Positions 16,999 to 24,763 of a DNA stretch of 49,501 bases are shown here, one piece after another. Below the pieces are notes generated by a model. It was not told the origin of the DNA. It did no database searches and saw nothing but the letters and a program-made list of their open reading frames with translations. The position numbers were made by a program, and so were the translations under genes. Where the stretch lies: positions 1 through 49,501 of the forward strand of contig MWEG01000082.1 in NCBI GenBank assembly GCA_002070945.1. The letters are read 5' to 3'. Every line of letters starts with the position of its first letter. Position 1 is the first letter of the stretch. The stretch is from Lentisphaerae bacterium ADurb.Bin082. GTDB taxonomy: Bacteria; Verrucomicrobiota; Lentisphaeria; Oligosphaerales; Oligosphaeraceae.

Positions 16999-19900
16999 TT
17001 ATTCAAAAATCAAATTACCAAAATACATCGTATTTCCGAATTGCGCCATTTCCGGGTTTGGCGACCATAGGAAGAGTTTATTTTTATGAACTCTGCCGAC
17101 ATTCATGGTTATTGATTTGCCGGGTTTGACTTGGAACCCGCCAAGGTCTTTGAGCGGGATACGCACCTCGGCAGTCCACGTGTTTTGCCCCGGAAGCAGC
17201 TGGAAAGCATAGGTCCAGTCGCTGTCCCAGCTGCGGTCGAGAATATCCTCGCGAGGGTCAGCGCCACGAAGAGCAATATTCATCGCCGCGTCCATGCCGG
17301 AGTCAGGGGCGGGTCCTAAAATAAACTGAAAGTAGCGTTTCGGCAGTCCGGTCGTATTGATCAGAAGATCAATATTTTCCTCCCTTATGTAATTGTCTTT
17401 GCCAGCACTCGTAAATGCTTGCTCAGCCAAAGAGGGATGAGCCGCTTCAAACGCGAAATACAGAAATTCGTCATCATAGGCGACTTGGAAAAACGTATCC
17501 GTATCCGCAGTCCCTCCGGAGACTTTTTCCAGGCGATGGCGTGGCGCATTCTGCCAGATCTTCTCATCCAGCTTGCCGTCAATGGATACCGCGCTGGCGG
17601 CTTTCGGCGCTTTGGCTTCTTTTGTACTGACGATCGGCAAGCGTCCTGCTTTCTCCATTTCACGGTAATTCCAGGTAAAGGGCGCTCCCAGTTTGCCCTT
17701 TAACGAACCACCGGCCAAAAAATGACTGCGATAATGAGGTTTATCCCAGTGCCGAAGCTTCCATTCCTCCGGTATTTCCGCTGTTTGAAAATTGGCAATG
17801 GCTTCTTCACGTTCCCGCAAGGATTGACAAATCTGCTGTAAGAGGCTCTGCTCCGGAAACAGCAAAAAGGCACGATACGCAGTCAATGCCTTGACAGTGC
17901 TTTTCAAATAGGCGAAATCCAGCTCGACAAATTTCAAGCGCATCTTTTCCTTCGGCGTCTTGACCAGCTTGCTCGCCTTTTGCAGGCTCTCATCCATGCG
18001 GTTGATCAGCGATGGAGGATAACACTGGCTGATCATCAATTCCGCAGAGCGTATCAGTTTGTGGTCATCACAGGTGAAATACGTGTTCTCAGGATACTTT
18101 TCAAGATATTTATGCATATCCGTAAACATGCTGTACATGATCGGTCCTGCATCCCCAAACGAGCTGCGGCAATAATCTTCAACAAGCAATTCGGGATTCA
18201 AATCAACCTGGTCAAAAAGCCGCCCGTATAGATACAGGACCGGCCCTTGCAAGCCGCCAAGGCCATCCCGGTAGCCACAATTGTAAACGTCAAGCACCTG
18301 ATATTTTTTCAGCCTTTTTATATGCTCCGAAATCATGAATGGGGTGCGCTTGGGAAAGTAGCCCAGTTCATTATAGCACCCCCATAAATAGGTGTAAACC
18401 ATAAAGGGCACCTTGAATTTAAGCCACTTCTGGAATTCAACCTCGTCATACTTGGTTAATTCTATCACCACATTGCCCGGAAATGAATCAAAATACACAG
18501 GTGGTTCCTGGCTTACCTCATAGGCCATAATGCTGATTTTACAGTCCGGATATTTAACCGCCATCTTTTCCGCCAACGCCCGGTGCACCTTCCATATGCG
18601 TTCATTGGCTGTTTCGCCCAGTTCGCGACAGGACTGACATTCGCAGGCTTGAAAACCATCCGATTGCCCCAGCTGATATAATTTATTGCCACTGGCAAAT
18701 GCTTGATCAATATGCTGAAGCATGATCTCCTGAACTTGCGCATTGCTGATGCACAATTGATTGCCAATGGCATCCGGACGGCGCTTCCCACCCTTCATAA
18801 CAAAAAACTCCGGATTGGACTTGGCATACTTTTCAGCGGGAACAGACTGGGGCCAGGAATGCCCCCAGTGCAATCTGTAATGCAATTGCCTGAACATATT
18901 ATTAGCAACCATATAATCATCGTAAGCCCGGTTGTGCAAATAGGCGAGATCAGTGGCGGTGTGCCAGGGGATGTCCGGCTTTCTGCGCAGGGAAAGATTG
19001 GATTTTATCACCAACGGATTGGCTGCGGGAGTATGTTCGCCCATTCTTCCCGGCAGCAGGAAACGCACCCCTAATTCATTTTCCAGAAAAACAACAACCG
19101 CCCTGTGATCCCCGTTCCGGTGCGGGAACCGCAACACCTCCTCTGTATTTTGCCCTTTGTATTGAATGGAATTCACCCCGGCCAAATAGATGTTCCCATC
19201 TTTTACCGAATACATGTATTCCGTTGTGGAAAGCGTCTCCAGGGCAAGGTTGTTTTCAGCAGCCTGACGGGTTCTGCCGATGAAAAAAGCCGGCTTGTCA
19301 ATTTTCTCACCATCCGTCAAAAGCGGAAGCTTGGCGCCATTCATTTCTTCAATGACGCGCTGCAACAGCACAGCCGCCCGGCGTGAAAAATCCCATGGGT
19401 CATTTTCAGGAATGACAATGACATAATCTGACTGGCCATCTTTGGCGATCGTCAAACCTGGGGTCATCCTGTTGATGATAAAGGTTCCCAAAAGGCTGCT
19501 GCTGCCCCATTTCTCCCAGGCGAAATCAACCGTTGACCCAGCTTTCACGGCTGTTTTATATTCTAGACGATCACCACTTTGACTGAAATTATGCTGCATG
19601 ACCTCCTTGGAATCGACGTATATACAAAGCCGGCGCTGATTTTTATTGCGCCCCTCGACAATAATTTGATATTGACCATCTGCCGGACAACGCCAGCGCC
19701 GGACAATGTCACGGTTTTTCCCCGTTGACCAGGCAATCGAATCACGAAAGATCGCTCCCTGGGAAAAATTGCCATCACCCCAGTAGTTTTTGCTGCAATG
19801 GGAAAATTCCTGGAAGGTCTCCGGCTTCCCGTCCGTATCATAAAAACCAAAAAACCAGTTTCTGAACCCCTGCGCTGGCGGAACCGGTTTGCCTGTCTCC

Positions 19901-20013
19901 AAAGCCGCCGCATCCCAGTCAGCGCCGGAATGGGCAAGCGGCTCGAAAAATGCATTTTCCGCGCCAAGACTGCAGACAAAGAACAACATGATCGAGACAA
20001 AGATGATTGACAT
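16999..20013 (-). CDS. Large secreted DUF4838 protein with CBM9-like C-terminus
   Basis: The 1004-aa product has a signal peptide (MSIIFVSIMLFFVCSLGA), an N-terminal beta-sandwich (about 40-185), an alpha-glucuronidase-like N-domain, the DUF4838 core (about 400-600, starting near NPEFFVMKGG) and a CBM9-like module (about 803-1004, from SIDGKLDEKIW). DUF4838 proteins are predicted glycoside hydrolases; an acidic strand end plus Cys457-x-Cys459-x-x-Cys462 (ACECQSC) suggests a structural metal site. The start at 20013 is set by GAGGGG upstream and the signal peptide; the frame is open to 20145, but that stretch enters a repeat. Base composition is visibly more AT-rich than its neighbours (22 G/C in 18061-18120 against 38 in 14401-14460), and direct repeat copies flank it, so recent acquisition is likely. 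Confidence 0.8.
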   Translation of the reverse strand: MSIIFVSIMLFFVCSLGAENAFFEPLAHSGADWDAAALETGKPVPPAQGFRNWFFGFYDTDGKPETFQEFSHCSKNYWGDGNFSQGAIFRDSIAWSTGKNRDIVRRWRCPADGQYQIIVEGRNKNQRRLCIYVDSKEVMQHNFSQSGDRLEYKTAVKAGSTVDFAWEKWGSSSLLGTFIINRMTPGLTIAKDGQSDYVIVIPENDPWDFSRRAAVLLQRVIEEMNGAKLPLLTDGEKIDKPAFFIGRTRQAAENNLALETLSTTEYMYSVKDGNIYLAGVNSIQYKGQNTEEVLRFPHRNGDHRAVVVFLENELGVRFLLPGRMGEHTPAANPLVIKSNLSLRRKPDIPWHTATDLAYLHNRAYDDYMVANNMFRQLHYRLHWGHSWPQSVPAEKYAKSNPEFFVMKGGKRRPDAIGNQLCISNAQVQEIMLQHIDQAFASGNKLYQLGQSDGFQACECQSCRELGETANERIWKVHRALAEKMAVKYPDCKISIMAYEVSQEPPVYFDSFPGNVVIELTKYDEVEFQKWLKFKVPFMVYTYLWGCYNELGYFPKRTPFMISEHIKRLKKYQVLDVYNCGYRDGLGGLQGPVLYLYGRLFDQVDLNPELLVEDYCRSSFGDAGPIMYSMFTDMHKYLEKYPENTYFTCDDHKLIRSAELMISQCYPPSLINRMDESLQKASKLVKTPKEKMRLKFVELDFAYLKSTVKALTAYRAFLLFPEQSLLQQICQSLREREEAIANFQTAEIPEEWKLRHWDKPHYRSHFLAGGSLKGKLGAPFTWNYREMEKAGRLPIVSTKEAKAPKAASAVSIDGKLDEKIWQNAPRHRLEKVSGGTADTDTFFQVAYDDEFLYFAFEAAHPSLAEQAFTSAGKDNYIREENIDLLINTTGLPKRYFQFILGPAPDSGMDAAMNIALRGADPREDILDRSWDSDWTYAFQLLPGQNTWTAEVRIPLKDLGGFQVKPGKSITMNVGRVHKNKLFLWSPNPEMAQFGNTMYFGNLIFE

Positions 20014-20132
20014 AATTCCCCTCGCACAAACTGATGTTACACATGAATCCGGGAAGTGGCAGGCTTGAGTTTGCTCCTTGATTTGCCTCGGAGAGGCGAA
20101 ACTATGAGCAGTCCCTATACACTGGAATTCGT

Positions 20133-20480
20133 AATCGGCGCCCATTAATACTCAGAGTTTGAACAAGTTGCGCAGCAAGGCGCACAGGGTAAAGCACTTT
20201 AGTGGACAGTGGACAATGGACGTCAGTGGACTTTTGTAGACGGTAGTAGACGATGGACTGTGGACGTCAGTGGACGTTAGTGGAAGTGGACGTGGACAGA
20301 AGTGGATGTTAGTGGACTAAGGAGCTTTCGACACGTGTCCTTCACAGGCTTCCAGCCGGCAAAAATGTATCATGCTTACAGTCATGCCTCCTTGCGCCGT
20401 AGGCGCTTAACCATGCTTAACCCCAGGCTTTAGCCTGGGGATAGGCGTCCCCCAAGAGTGGTGCCCAGTAGGGGCACTAC
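20133..20480 (+). repeat. Composite repeat element, copy E1
   Basis: Fills most of the 538-bp gap between the DUF4838 gene and the antitoxin gene. In order: a short block shared with E2 (20133-20200), a degenerate GTGGAC array (20201-20320), the conserved block ending in the palindrome GACACGTGTC (20330-20339), a conserved A-rich block, the 26-mer shared with E3 (from 20394), the perfect hairpin CCCCAGGC-TTTA-GCCTGGGG (20421-20440) and a second hairpin GTGCC/GGCAC (20461-20477). The same order, inverted, is at 43300-43655. The remaining bases to 20551 hold no gene. Confidence 0.85.
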
Positions 20481-20527
20481 GGGACGTCTAACAAACAGAA
20501 CCGCTGTGTCAAATCTCCCTTTCTATC

Positions 20528-20546
20528 ACAAGACTTTGCACATTAA
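20528..20546 (+). repeat. 19-bp direct repeat bordering the antitoxin gene, left copy
   Basis: ACAAGACTTTGCACATTAA at 20528-20546 matches ACAAAACTTCGCACATTAA at 20912-20930 at 17 of 19 positions. The pair encloses the antitoxin gene and its promoter. It may be a duplicated operator, or a scar of insertion of a small antitoxin cassette. Confidence 0.6.
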
Positions 20547-20551
20547 CCATT

Positions 20552-20836
20552 TCATTGTTCTGTTCTTGCCTTGCTGATTTCAGCATTGATTTCTGAAAGG
20601 GATAACCCAGCGACTCCGGATTGTTTTGCCTGTTGCCTTAGTGCCTGAAAAGCCCCCTGCGGTTTACTTGCCCTAGGCGTAACGGTGATTTCAAAAGGAA
20701 TCCTTCGTTCCCTAACAACGGCACGGGCAAAAACATTGATTGCAACTGAAGTGCTCATTCCGAACTCATTGCAGATTGCATCCAATTCCCGCTTTAGCTG
20801 GCTGTCCATGCGAATACTGAACGTTGCTGTACTCAT
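20552..20836 (-). CDS. RelB/DinJ family antitoxin, apparently without toxin
   Basis: The 94-aa product fits the RelB/DinJ ribbon-helix-helix antitoxins: an N-terminal strand and helix for DNA binding (ATFSIRMDSQLKRELDAICNEFGMSTSVAINVFARAVVRERRIPFEI) and a C-terminal toxin-neutralising tail. The start at 20836 has a strong AGGAGGT site five bases upstream; the open frame to 20893 is rejected because it runs into the promoter. Such genes normally overlap a RelE/YafQ toxin gene immediately downstream; here only a nine-codon frame is found after the stop, then the composite repeat. It may be a lone antitoxin retained after toxin loss. The gene belongs to the AT-richer island. Confidence 0.8.
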   Translation of the reverse strand: MSTATFSIRMDSQLKRELDAICNEFGMSTSVAINVFARAVVRERRIPFEITVTPRASKPQGAFQALRQQAKQSGVAGLSLSEINAEISKARTEQ

Positions 20837-20865
20837 AACGACCTCCTGTGTTCGTTCTGATATAA

Positions 20866-20893
20866 AATATAACACATACGGTTGCAATGTCAA
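20866..20893 (-). promoter_or_regulatory. Sigma-70-like promoter and candidate operator of the antitoxin
   Basis: Perfect TTGACA (20893-20888) and TATATT (20871-20866) with a 16-base spacer, 30 bases before the ATG. The -35 box lies in an inverted repeat, GGTTG (20880-20884) and CAACC (20891-20895), which would suit autoregulation by the ribbon-helix-helix protein. Confidence 0.6.
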
Positions 20894-20911
20894 CCAATTT
20901 TTTTCACAACG

Positions 20912-20930
20912 ACAAAACTTCGCACATTAA
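20912..20930 (+). repeat. 19-bp direct repeat bordering the antitoxin gene, right copy
   Basis: Partner of 20528-20546 with two mismatches; lies upstream of the antitoxin promoter and before the hipBA control region. Confidence 0.6.
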
Positions 20931-20952
20931 TAAGTTTTTTGCACTTGCCAGC

Positions 20953-20998
20953 TATCTAAAGATAAAGAATAATAAAACTTGAATTAAGCAGCTATAAT
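20953..20998 (+). promoter_or_regulatory. Candidate hipBA promoter/operator region
   Basis: A perfect -10 box TATAAT (20993-20998) lies 39 bases before the hipB ATG, with no good -35 at the usual distance. Upstream is the palindrome TATC-TAAA-GATA (20953-20964); HipB operators are built from TATCC/GGATA half-sites, so this is a weak operator candidate. Confidence 0.35.
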
Positions 20999-21037
20999 GA
21001 TATTTTATTAGTAGTTATACAACTTCAGGAGACCATT

Positions 21038-21358
21038 ATGGCTAAGAAAACCCCGGTTCTTTTTCCTAAAACCGAAGCGATGCTGCGTGAATTTGGCGAG
21101 AATATCCGCCTGGCCCGTCTGCGGCGCAACGTCACCGCAAAACTGACAGCGGAACGTGCCGGGATCAGTGTAGCAACCCTGGCGCAGATAGAAAAGGGGT
21201 CTCCATCCGTTTCGCTGGGCAATTACATGCAGGTGCTCGTAACCTTAGGATTGGAGAAAGATATTCTTCAGGTCGCTGCCGATGACGAATTAGGCAGGAA
21301 ACTGCAAGACGCGGGATTAGGGGTACGCGCAAGAGCATCAAAGCGGCCTGGAAAATGA
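21038..21358 (+). CDS. hipB: HipB-like antitoxin, XRE-family regulator
   Basis: DNA-binding antitoxin that represses its operon and holds the HipA kinase inactive. The 106-aa product has an XRE helix-turn-helix (about residues 19-75: FGENIRLARLRRNVTAKLTAERAGISVATLAQIEKGSPSV in outline) and a basic C-terminal tail. A CAGGAG site lies before the ATG. Its stop overlaps the hipA start as ATGA, so translation is coupled. The name rests on the fold and on the adjacent hipA. Confidence 0.85.
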   Translation: MAKKTPVLFPKTEAMLREFGENIRLARLRRNVTAKLTAERAGISVATLAQIEKGSPSVSLGNYMQVLVTLGLEKDILQVAADDELGRKLQDAGLGVRARASKRPGK

Positions 21359-22605
21359 ACAACACCAAAACCATCTATGTGTATTTTGCCGACCAGACGG
21401 GAACATCGGCGCCGACGCTGCTGGGAATCCTTTCAGCGCACTACAGTCGCGGCAAAGAATTCTTTTCGTTTGATTTTGATAAGGAATGGCTGCGGAACAA
21501 TCCTGTCCGGAGTCTTGATCCAGATTTGCAGCTGTACGCCGGTCCGCAATTCACCGCAAAGCCGAATTTTGGACTATTCATGGATTCCGCACCAGACCGC
21601 TGGGGACGGATGCTGATGCGGCGCCGAGAAGCTGCCAGGGCACGGCAGGCAGGGATAAAACCAAGAACCCTTATGGAATCAGATTATCTTCTGGGGGTCT
21701 ACGACGAAACTCGGATGGGAGCTCTGCGCTTCAAGACGGAGCCGGATGGGAAATTCCAGAACGACGACAGCGCCATGGCAGCCCCTCCCTGGGCACGGCT
21801 TCGAGAACTGGAGGAGGCCAGTCACCACTTAGAAACTGACAGCGATGACACCGAAAGCGAAAAATGGCTTGCCATGCTGCTTGCGCCCGGTTCATCGTTA
21901 GGCGGCGCCAGGCCGAAAGCCAGCGTGACCGATAGCAAAGGAAATCTTTGGATCGCCAAATTCCCCGCGCATGACGATACATCAAATACTGCCGCCTGGG
22001 AATACGCGACGATGCAGATGGCTCGTGACGCAGGCCTGAACACCCCGCAGGCAAGACTGGAAAGACTTTCCAAGTTTGGCTCGACCTTCCTGGTCAAGCG
22101 CTTTGATCGAAACGGCGCACGAAGAATTCATTTTGCGTCCGCCATGACGCTGCTTGGCAAAAGCGACGGCGCTGATGCGCAAAGCGGCAGCAGCTATCTT
22201 GACCTTGCCGAGTTCATTATGCAATATGGTGCAAGACCCAAAGAAGATTTGCAGGAACTCTGGACGCGCATCGTGTTCTCCATTGCCGTCTCCAATACCG
22301 ACGATCACCTGCGCAATCACGGATTTCTGCTGACGGATTCCGGCTGGACTCTCTCACCAGTCTATGACGTCAATCCTAATCCGCAGGGTTTTGGGCTGTC
22401 ACTGAATATCACTGACGCCGACAACTCGCTGGATTTCTCTCTGGCAATGGAGATTGCTCCGATGTTCCGCCTCAAAACAAGCGAGGCAGGCGACATTGCC
22501 AGCCGGGTGCGTTCCGTAGTGTCCAACTGGCGCACGTATGCAAGCCACGCCGGAATCAGTCCTACAGAGCAGAATCAAATGCAAAACGCATTTCGCCTGG
22601 AGTGA
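21355..22605 (+). CDS. hipA: HipA-family serine/threonine kinase toxin
   Basis: Type II toxin kinase; known HipA proteins phosphorylate glutamyl-tRNA synthetase or related tRNA synthetases, stopping translation. The 416-aa product has the N-subdomain 1 start (YVYFADQTGTSAPTLLGIL), the ATP-binding loop GARPKASV (about 183-190) and the catalytic segment SNTDDHLRNHGF with Asp316 and Asn321, then the metal-binding Asp338 in YDVNP. All kinase residues are present, so it should be active. It follows hipB with a 4-bp overlap. The pair lies in the AT-richer island next to a second antitoxin, typical of accessory DNA. Confidence 0.92.
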   Translation: MNNTKTIYVYFADQTGTSAPTLLGILSAHYSRGKEFFSFDFDKEWLRNNPVRSLDPDLQLYAGPQFTAKPNFGLFMDSAPDRWGRMLMRRREAARARQAGIKPRTLMESDYLLGVYDETRMGALRFKTEPDGKFQNDDSAMAAPPWARLRELEEASHHLETDSDDTESEKWLAMLLAPGSSLGGARPKASVTDSKGNLWIAKFPAHDDTSNTAAWEYATMQMARDAGLNTPQARLERLSKFGSTFLVKRFDRNGARRIHFASAMTLLGKSDGADAQSGSSYLDLAEFIMQYGARPKEDLQELWTRIVFSIAVSNTDDHLRNHGFLLTDSGWTLSPVYDVNPNPQGFGLSLNITDADNSLDFSLAMEIAPMFRLKTSEAGDIASRVRSVVSNWRTYASHAGISPTEQNQMQNAFRLE

Positions 22606-22839
22606 GGCTCTCCCCCCCGGGTTTGCGAAAAAACCAAAGCATCACTCTCAGCCGCAGCGTAGCTCAACAACAGAAAGCGGTCGGCTGTCTCCGCCGTACT
22701 TTGGAACTGCCCTTGCGATAAGGACTTTCACGGCATAAACGGTTTCTCCCGCTGCAGCTCCCAATTTGTACCTAAAACCCAGCCCTTACCCTGCTTTTCC
22801 CCCCGGCCGCGCCCAAAACGCGCCCGTGCGCAAGAGGGC

Positions 22840-23463
22840 TTAGCGGAAGTCGCACATTTTCCAGACTTCCTCGTTAGTCCATTTTTCCCAGCTCACATGG
22901 CCATCGCAGAAGCCGTAGACGCTGCCGTCGTTGTGGCGATTGACGACGTAGTCGGTCGGCAAGTAGTCCAAGTCGAAATAGCCGTCGTTCGTCGTCGGCT
23001 TGGTCGAACCTTCTTCCAGCAACAGCGGGATTGAGGACGGCCGGTCGACTTCTGACAGCTTGGCGTTGCGGGTGTCGGAATTGGCGCCGTAGCTGCAGAG
23101 CGACTCCGTGACGTCGCTGCGGCAGGCGTAGACCCTCTCATCATTGACGTACTTGTAGAGAGTGCCGCGGCTGGCGTCAAAATTGCCTGCCGCCGGCACA
23201 GGGAAGGCGTCATAGTAGACCCAGCCGCCTTCGCGCCCAGCCCCTCCGCCGCCATTGGTATAATAGGGAAAATGGCTCTTGCTGTCATCGATGTACATCA
23301 TGAAAGCCAGCGTCAATTGTCGCACGTTGCTGATGCAGTCCGCCTGCTCTGCTCTTTCCCGAGCCTTGGACAAAGCCGGCAACAATATGGCGGCCAGTAT
23401 CGCAATGATAGCGATGACCACCAAAAGTTCTATCAAGGTAAACTGACTTTGTTGGTGCTTCAT
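22840..23463 (-). CDS. Type II secretion-like prepilin with H-x9-DG motif
   Basis: Pseudopilin-like surface protein, 207 aa. The N-terminus has the prepilin peptidase site and hydrophobic helix ([18 protein letters not shown] followed by [13 protein letters not shown]), with cleavage expected before Phe8 and the +5 Glu present. The C-terminus shows the H-x9-DG motif ([14 protein letters not shown]), typical of the very large prepilin families of Lentisphaerae, Planctomycetes and Verrucomicrobia. The ATG has GGAGG five bases upstream. It is divergent from the oxidoreductase and next to a DUF4838 gene; in these phyla such prepilins often accompany carbohydrate loci, but their job is not established. 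Confidence 0.9.
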   Translation of the reverse strand: MKHQQSQFTLIELLVVIAIIAILAAILLPALSKARERAEQADCISNVRQLTLAFMMYIDDSKSHFPYYTNGGGGAGREGGWVYYDAFPVPAAGNFDASRGTLYKYVNDERVYACRSDVTESLCSYGANSDTRNAKLSEVDRPSSIPLLLEEGSTKPTTNDGYFDLDYLPTDYVVNRHNDGSVYGFCDGHVSWEKWTNEEVWKMCDFR

Positions 23464-23509
23464 GGCCGCCTCCGACTTGAACAGCCCCAGACTCTGAATA
23501 CATTAACCC

Positions 23510-23531
23510 TTGTCATTTCATAATATGACAA
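23510..23531. promoter_or_regulatory. Inverted repeat between divergent genes, candidate operator
   Basis: Perfect seven-base arms TTGTCAT (23510-23516) and ATGACAA (23525-23531) with an eight-base centre, in the spacer between the prepilin gene (start 23463) and the oxidoreductase gene (start 23696). Its size and symmetry suit a dimeric regulator. Confidence 0.4.
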
Positions 23532-23695
23532 ACATTCTTATTCCCGCAAATCAACCGGTCATTTTCCATCCTTCCCAACCCCTGGATTTTCTGGCAGCGG
23601 AATCACCCCGGTGGCACGGCCTGGGAATGCCGCCCCACCCTTCATGCTGCCATCAGCAGCCAACCCCTTCCCTATCCCACAAGGAGCAGAACACC

Positions 23696-24676
23696 ATGTT
23701 GAAAGTCGGCATCGTCGGTCTCGGGCGTCTCGGTGGTACCCACGCCAACATTATCGCGGCTCTTCCGGACGCCAAGCTCACGGCTGTCTACGATCCCAAG
23801 CCAGAAGCGGCTCAATTGGGCAAAGAAAAATACGGCATGGCCATCATGGGATCGGCTCAGGAACTGGTCAATTCGCCGGAAGTCGACGCTGTCTGCGTCG
23901 CCTCGCCGACCTATTGCCATATCGAAGCGGTGCTGCCTGCTCTCCAGGCTGGCAAGCCGGTCTTCTGCGAAAAGCCCGTCTGCCGCACTTGGGCTGAGGC
24001 GGAACAGATGCTGGCTGCGGAAGCCAAGTCGAAAAGCCGCGTCGCGGTCGGCTTTGTCCGCCGCTTCCATCCTGGCCAGCAAAAATTCGTCGAACTGGTC
24101 CGGGACGGTTTAGTCGGCCGCTTGCGCTTCTGCAACGTCGACTTAGTCGTCGGCGTATTCAAACGCCTTCCTGGCGACTGGTTCGCTGATTTCCAGCTTT
24201 CCGGCGGCGTCATCCTGGATATGCTCGCCCATCACCTTGACCTGCTCAACTGGAGCTTCGGGGCTCCTGCCCGCGTCTACTGCGAAAGCCTGCTGCTGGC
24301 CCCCTCCCTGCCCGAGCCGAATGACTACGCCTCGGCCACCCTGACCTATAAAAACAACGTCATCTGCAACATCCTTTGCGGCTGGCAGCGCTTTGGACGC
24401 TCAGCCAACTGCTATGAAATCTATGGCGACAACGGCTCCCTGACCTACAGCTGGGGCGCCAAGCATATTGTCCACTTCCCTAAAGGCGGCGAAAAACAGG
24501 AGATTGCCTTTGAGGCAACCGATGAATCGCCGTACGCCACTGAAATCAAGTCCTGGCTGGCCTGCATCGCCGCTGGGACGCCGCCCAAGGTGACTCTCCA
24601 AGACGGCGTTGACAGCCTCCGTATCGCCTTGGCCATGATCACATCCAGCCAAGAAAAACGCCTCATCCACCTGTAA
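23696..24676 (+). CDS. Gfo/Idh/MocA family oxidoreductase
   Basis: NAD(P)-dependent sugar or inositol dehydrogenase, 326 aa, cytoplasmic. The N-terminal Rossmann fold has GLGRLG (residues 9-14); the EKP motif with its catalytic Lys is at 92-94, and the C-terminal domain has the LDMLAHHLDLLNW segment with Asp175 and His179. The length is that of IolG-like dehydrogenases. The frame is open to 23510, but AAGGAG upstream of 23696 and the Rossmann start fix the ATG there. It precedes a secreted DUF4838 gene by 87 bp on the same strand, so it likely oxidises a sugar or cyclitol released by that enzyme set. The exact substrate is unknown. Confidence 0.88.
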   Translation: MLKVGIVGLGRLGGTHANIIAALPDAKLTAVYDPKPEAAQLGKEKYGMAIMGSAQELVNSPEVDAVCVASPTYCHIEAVLPALQAGKPVFCEKPVCRTWAEAEQMLAAEAKSKSRVAVGFVRRFHPGQQKFVELVRDGLVGRLRFCNVDLVVGVFKRLPGDWFADFQLSGGVILDMLAHHLDLLNWSFGAPARVYCESLLLAPSLPEPNDYASATLTYKNNVICNILCGWQRFGRSANCYEIYGDNGSLTYSWGAKHIVHFPKGGEKQEIAFEATDESPYATEIKSWLACIAAGTPPKVTLQDGVDSLRIALAMITSSQEKRLIHL

Positions 24677-24763
24677 ACAGCGCTTCAAACCGGGGCGGGA
24701 CGCCACACAACGCGACCGCCCCGGCCTTCATTCAGCCCTTTGCCCTGTATCCAGGAGTCAACC

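Noticed and set aside
20013..20145. Upstream extension of the DUF4838 frame to 20145
   Set aside because: It lacks a ribosome site, precedes a clear signal peptide and partly overlaps the border of composite repeat E1.
20201..20320. GTGGAC array read as a CRISPR or iteron array
   Set aside because: The unit is only about 6-12 bp with irregular spacing, no spacers of constant length, no cas genes and no replication initiator gene nearby.
22606..22839. Spacer between hipA and the prepilin gene searched for a gene, RNA or terminator
   Set aside because: No frame with coding character, no convincing hairpin with a T-run, and no repeat shared with other spacers was seen.
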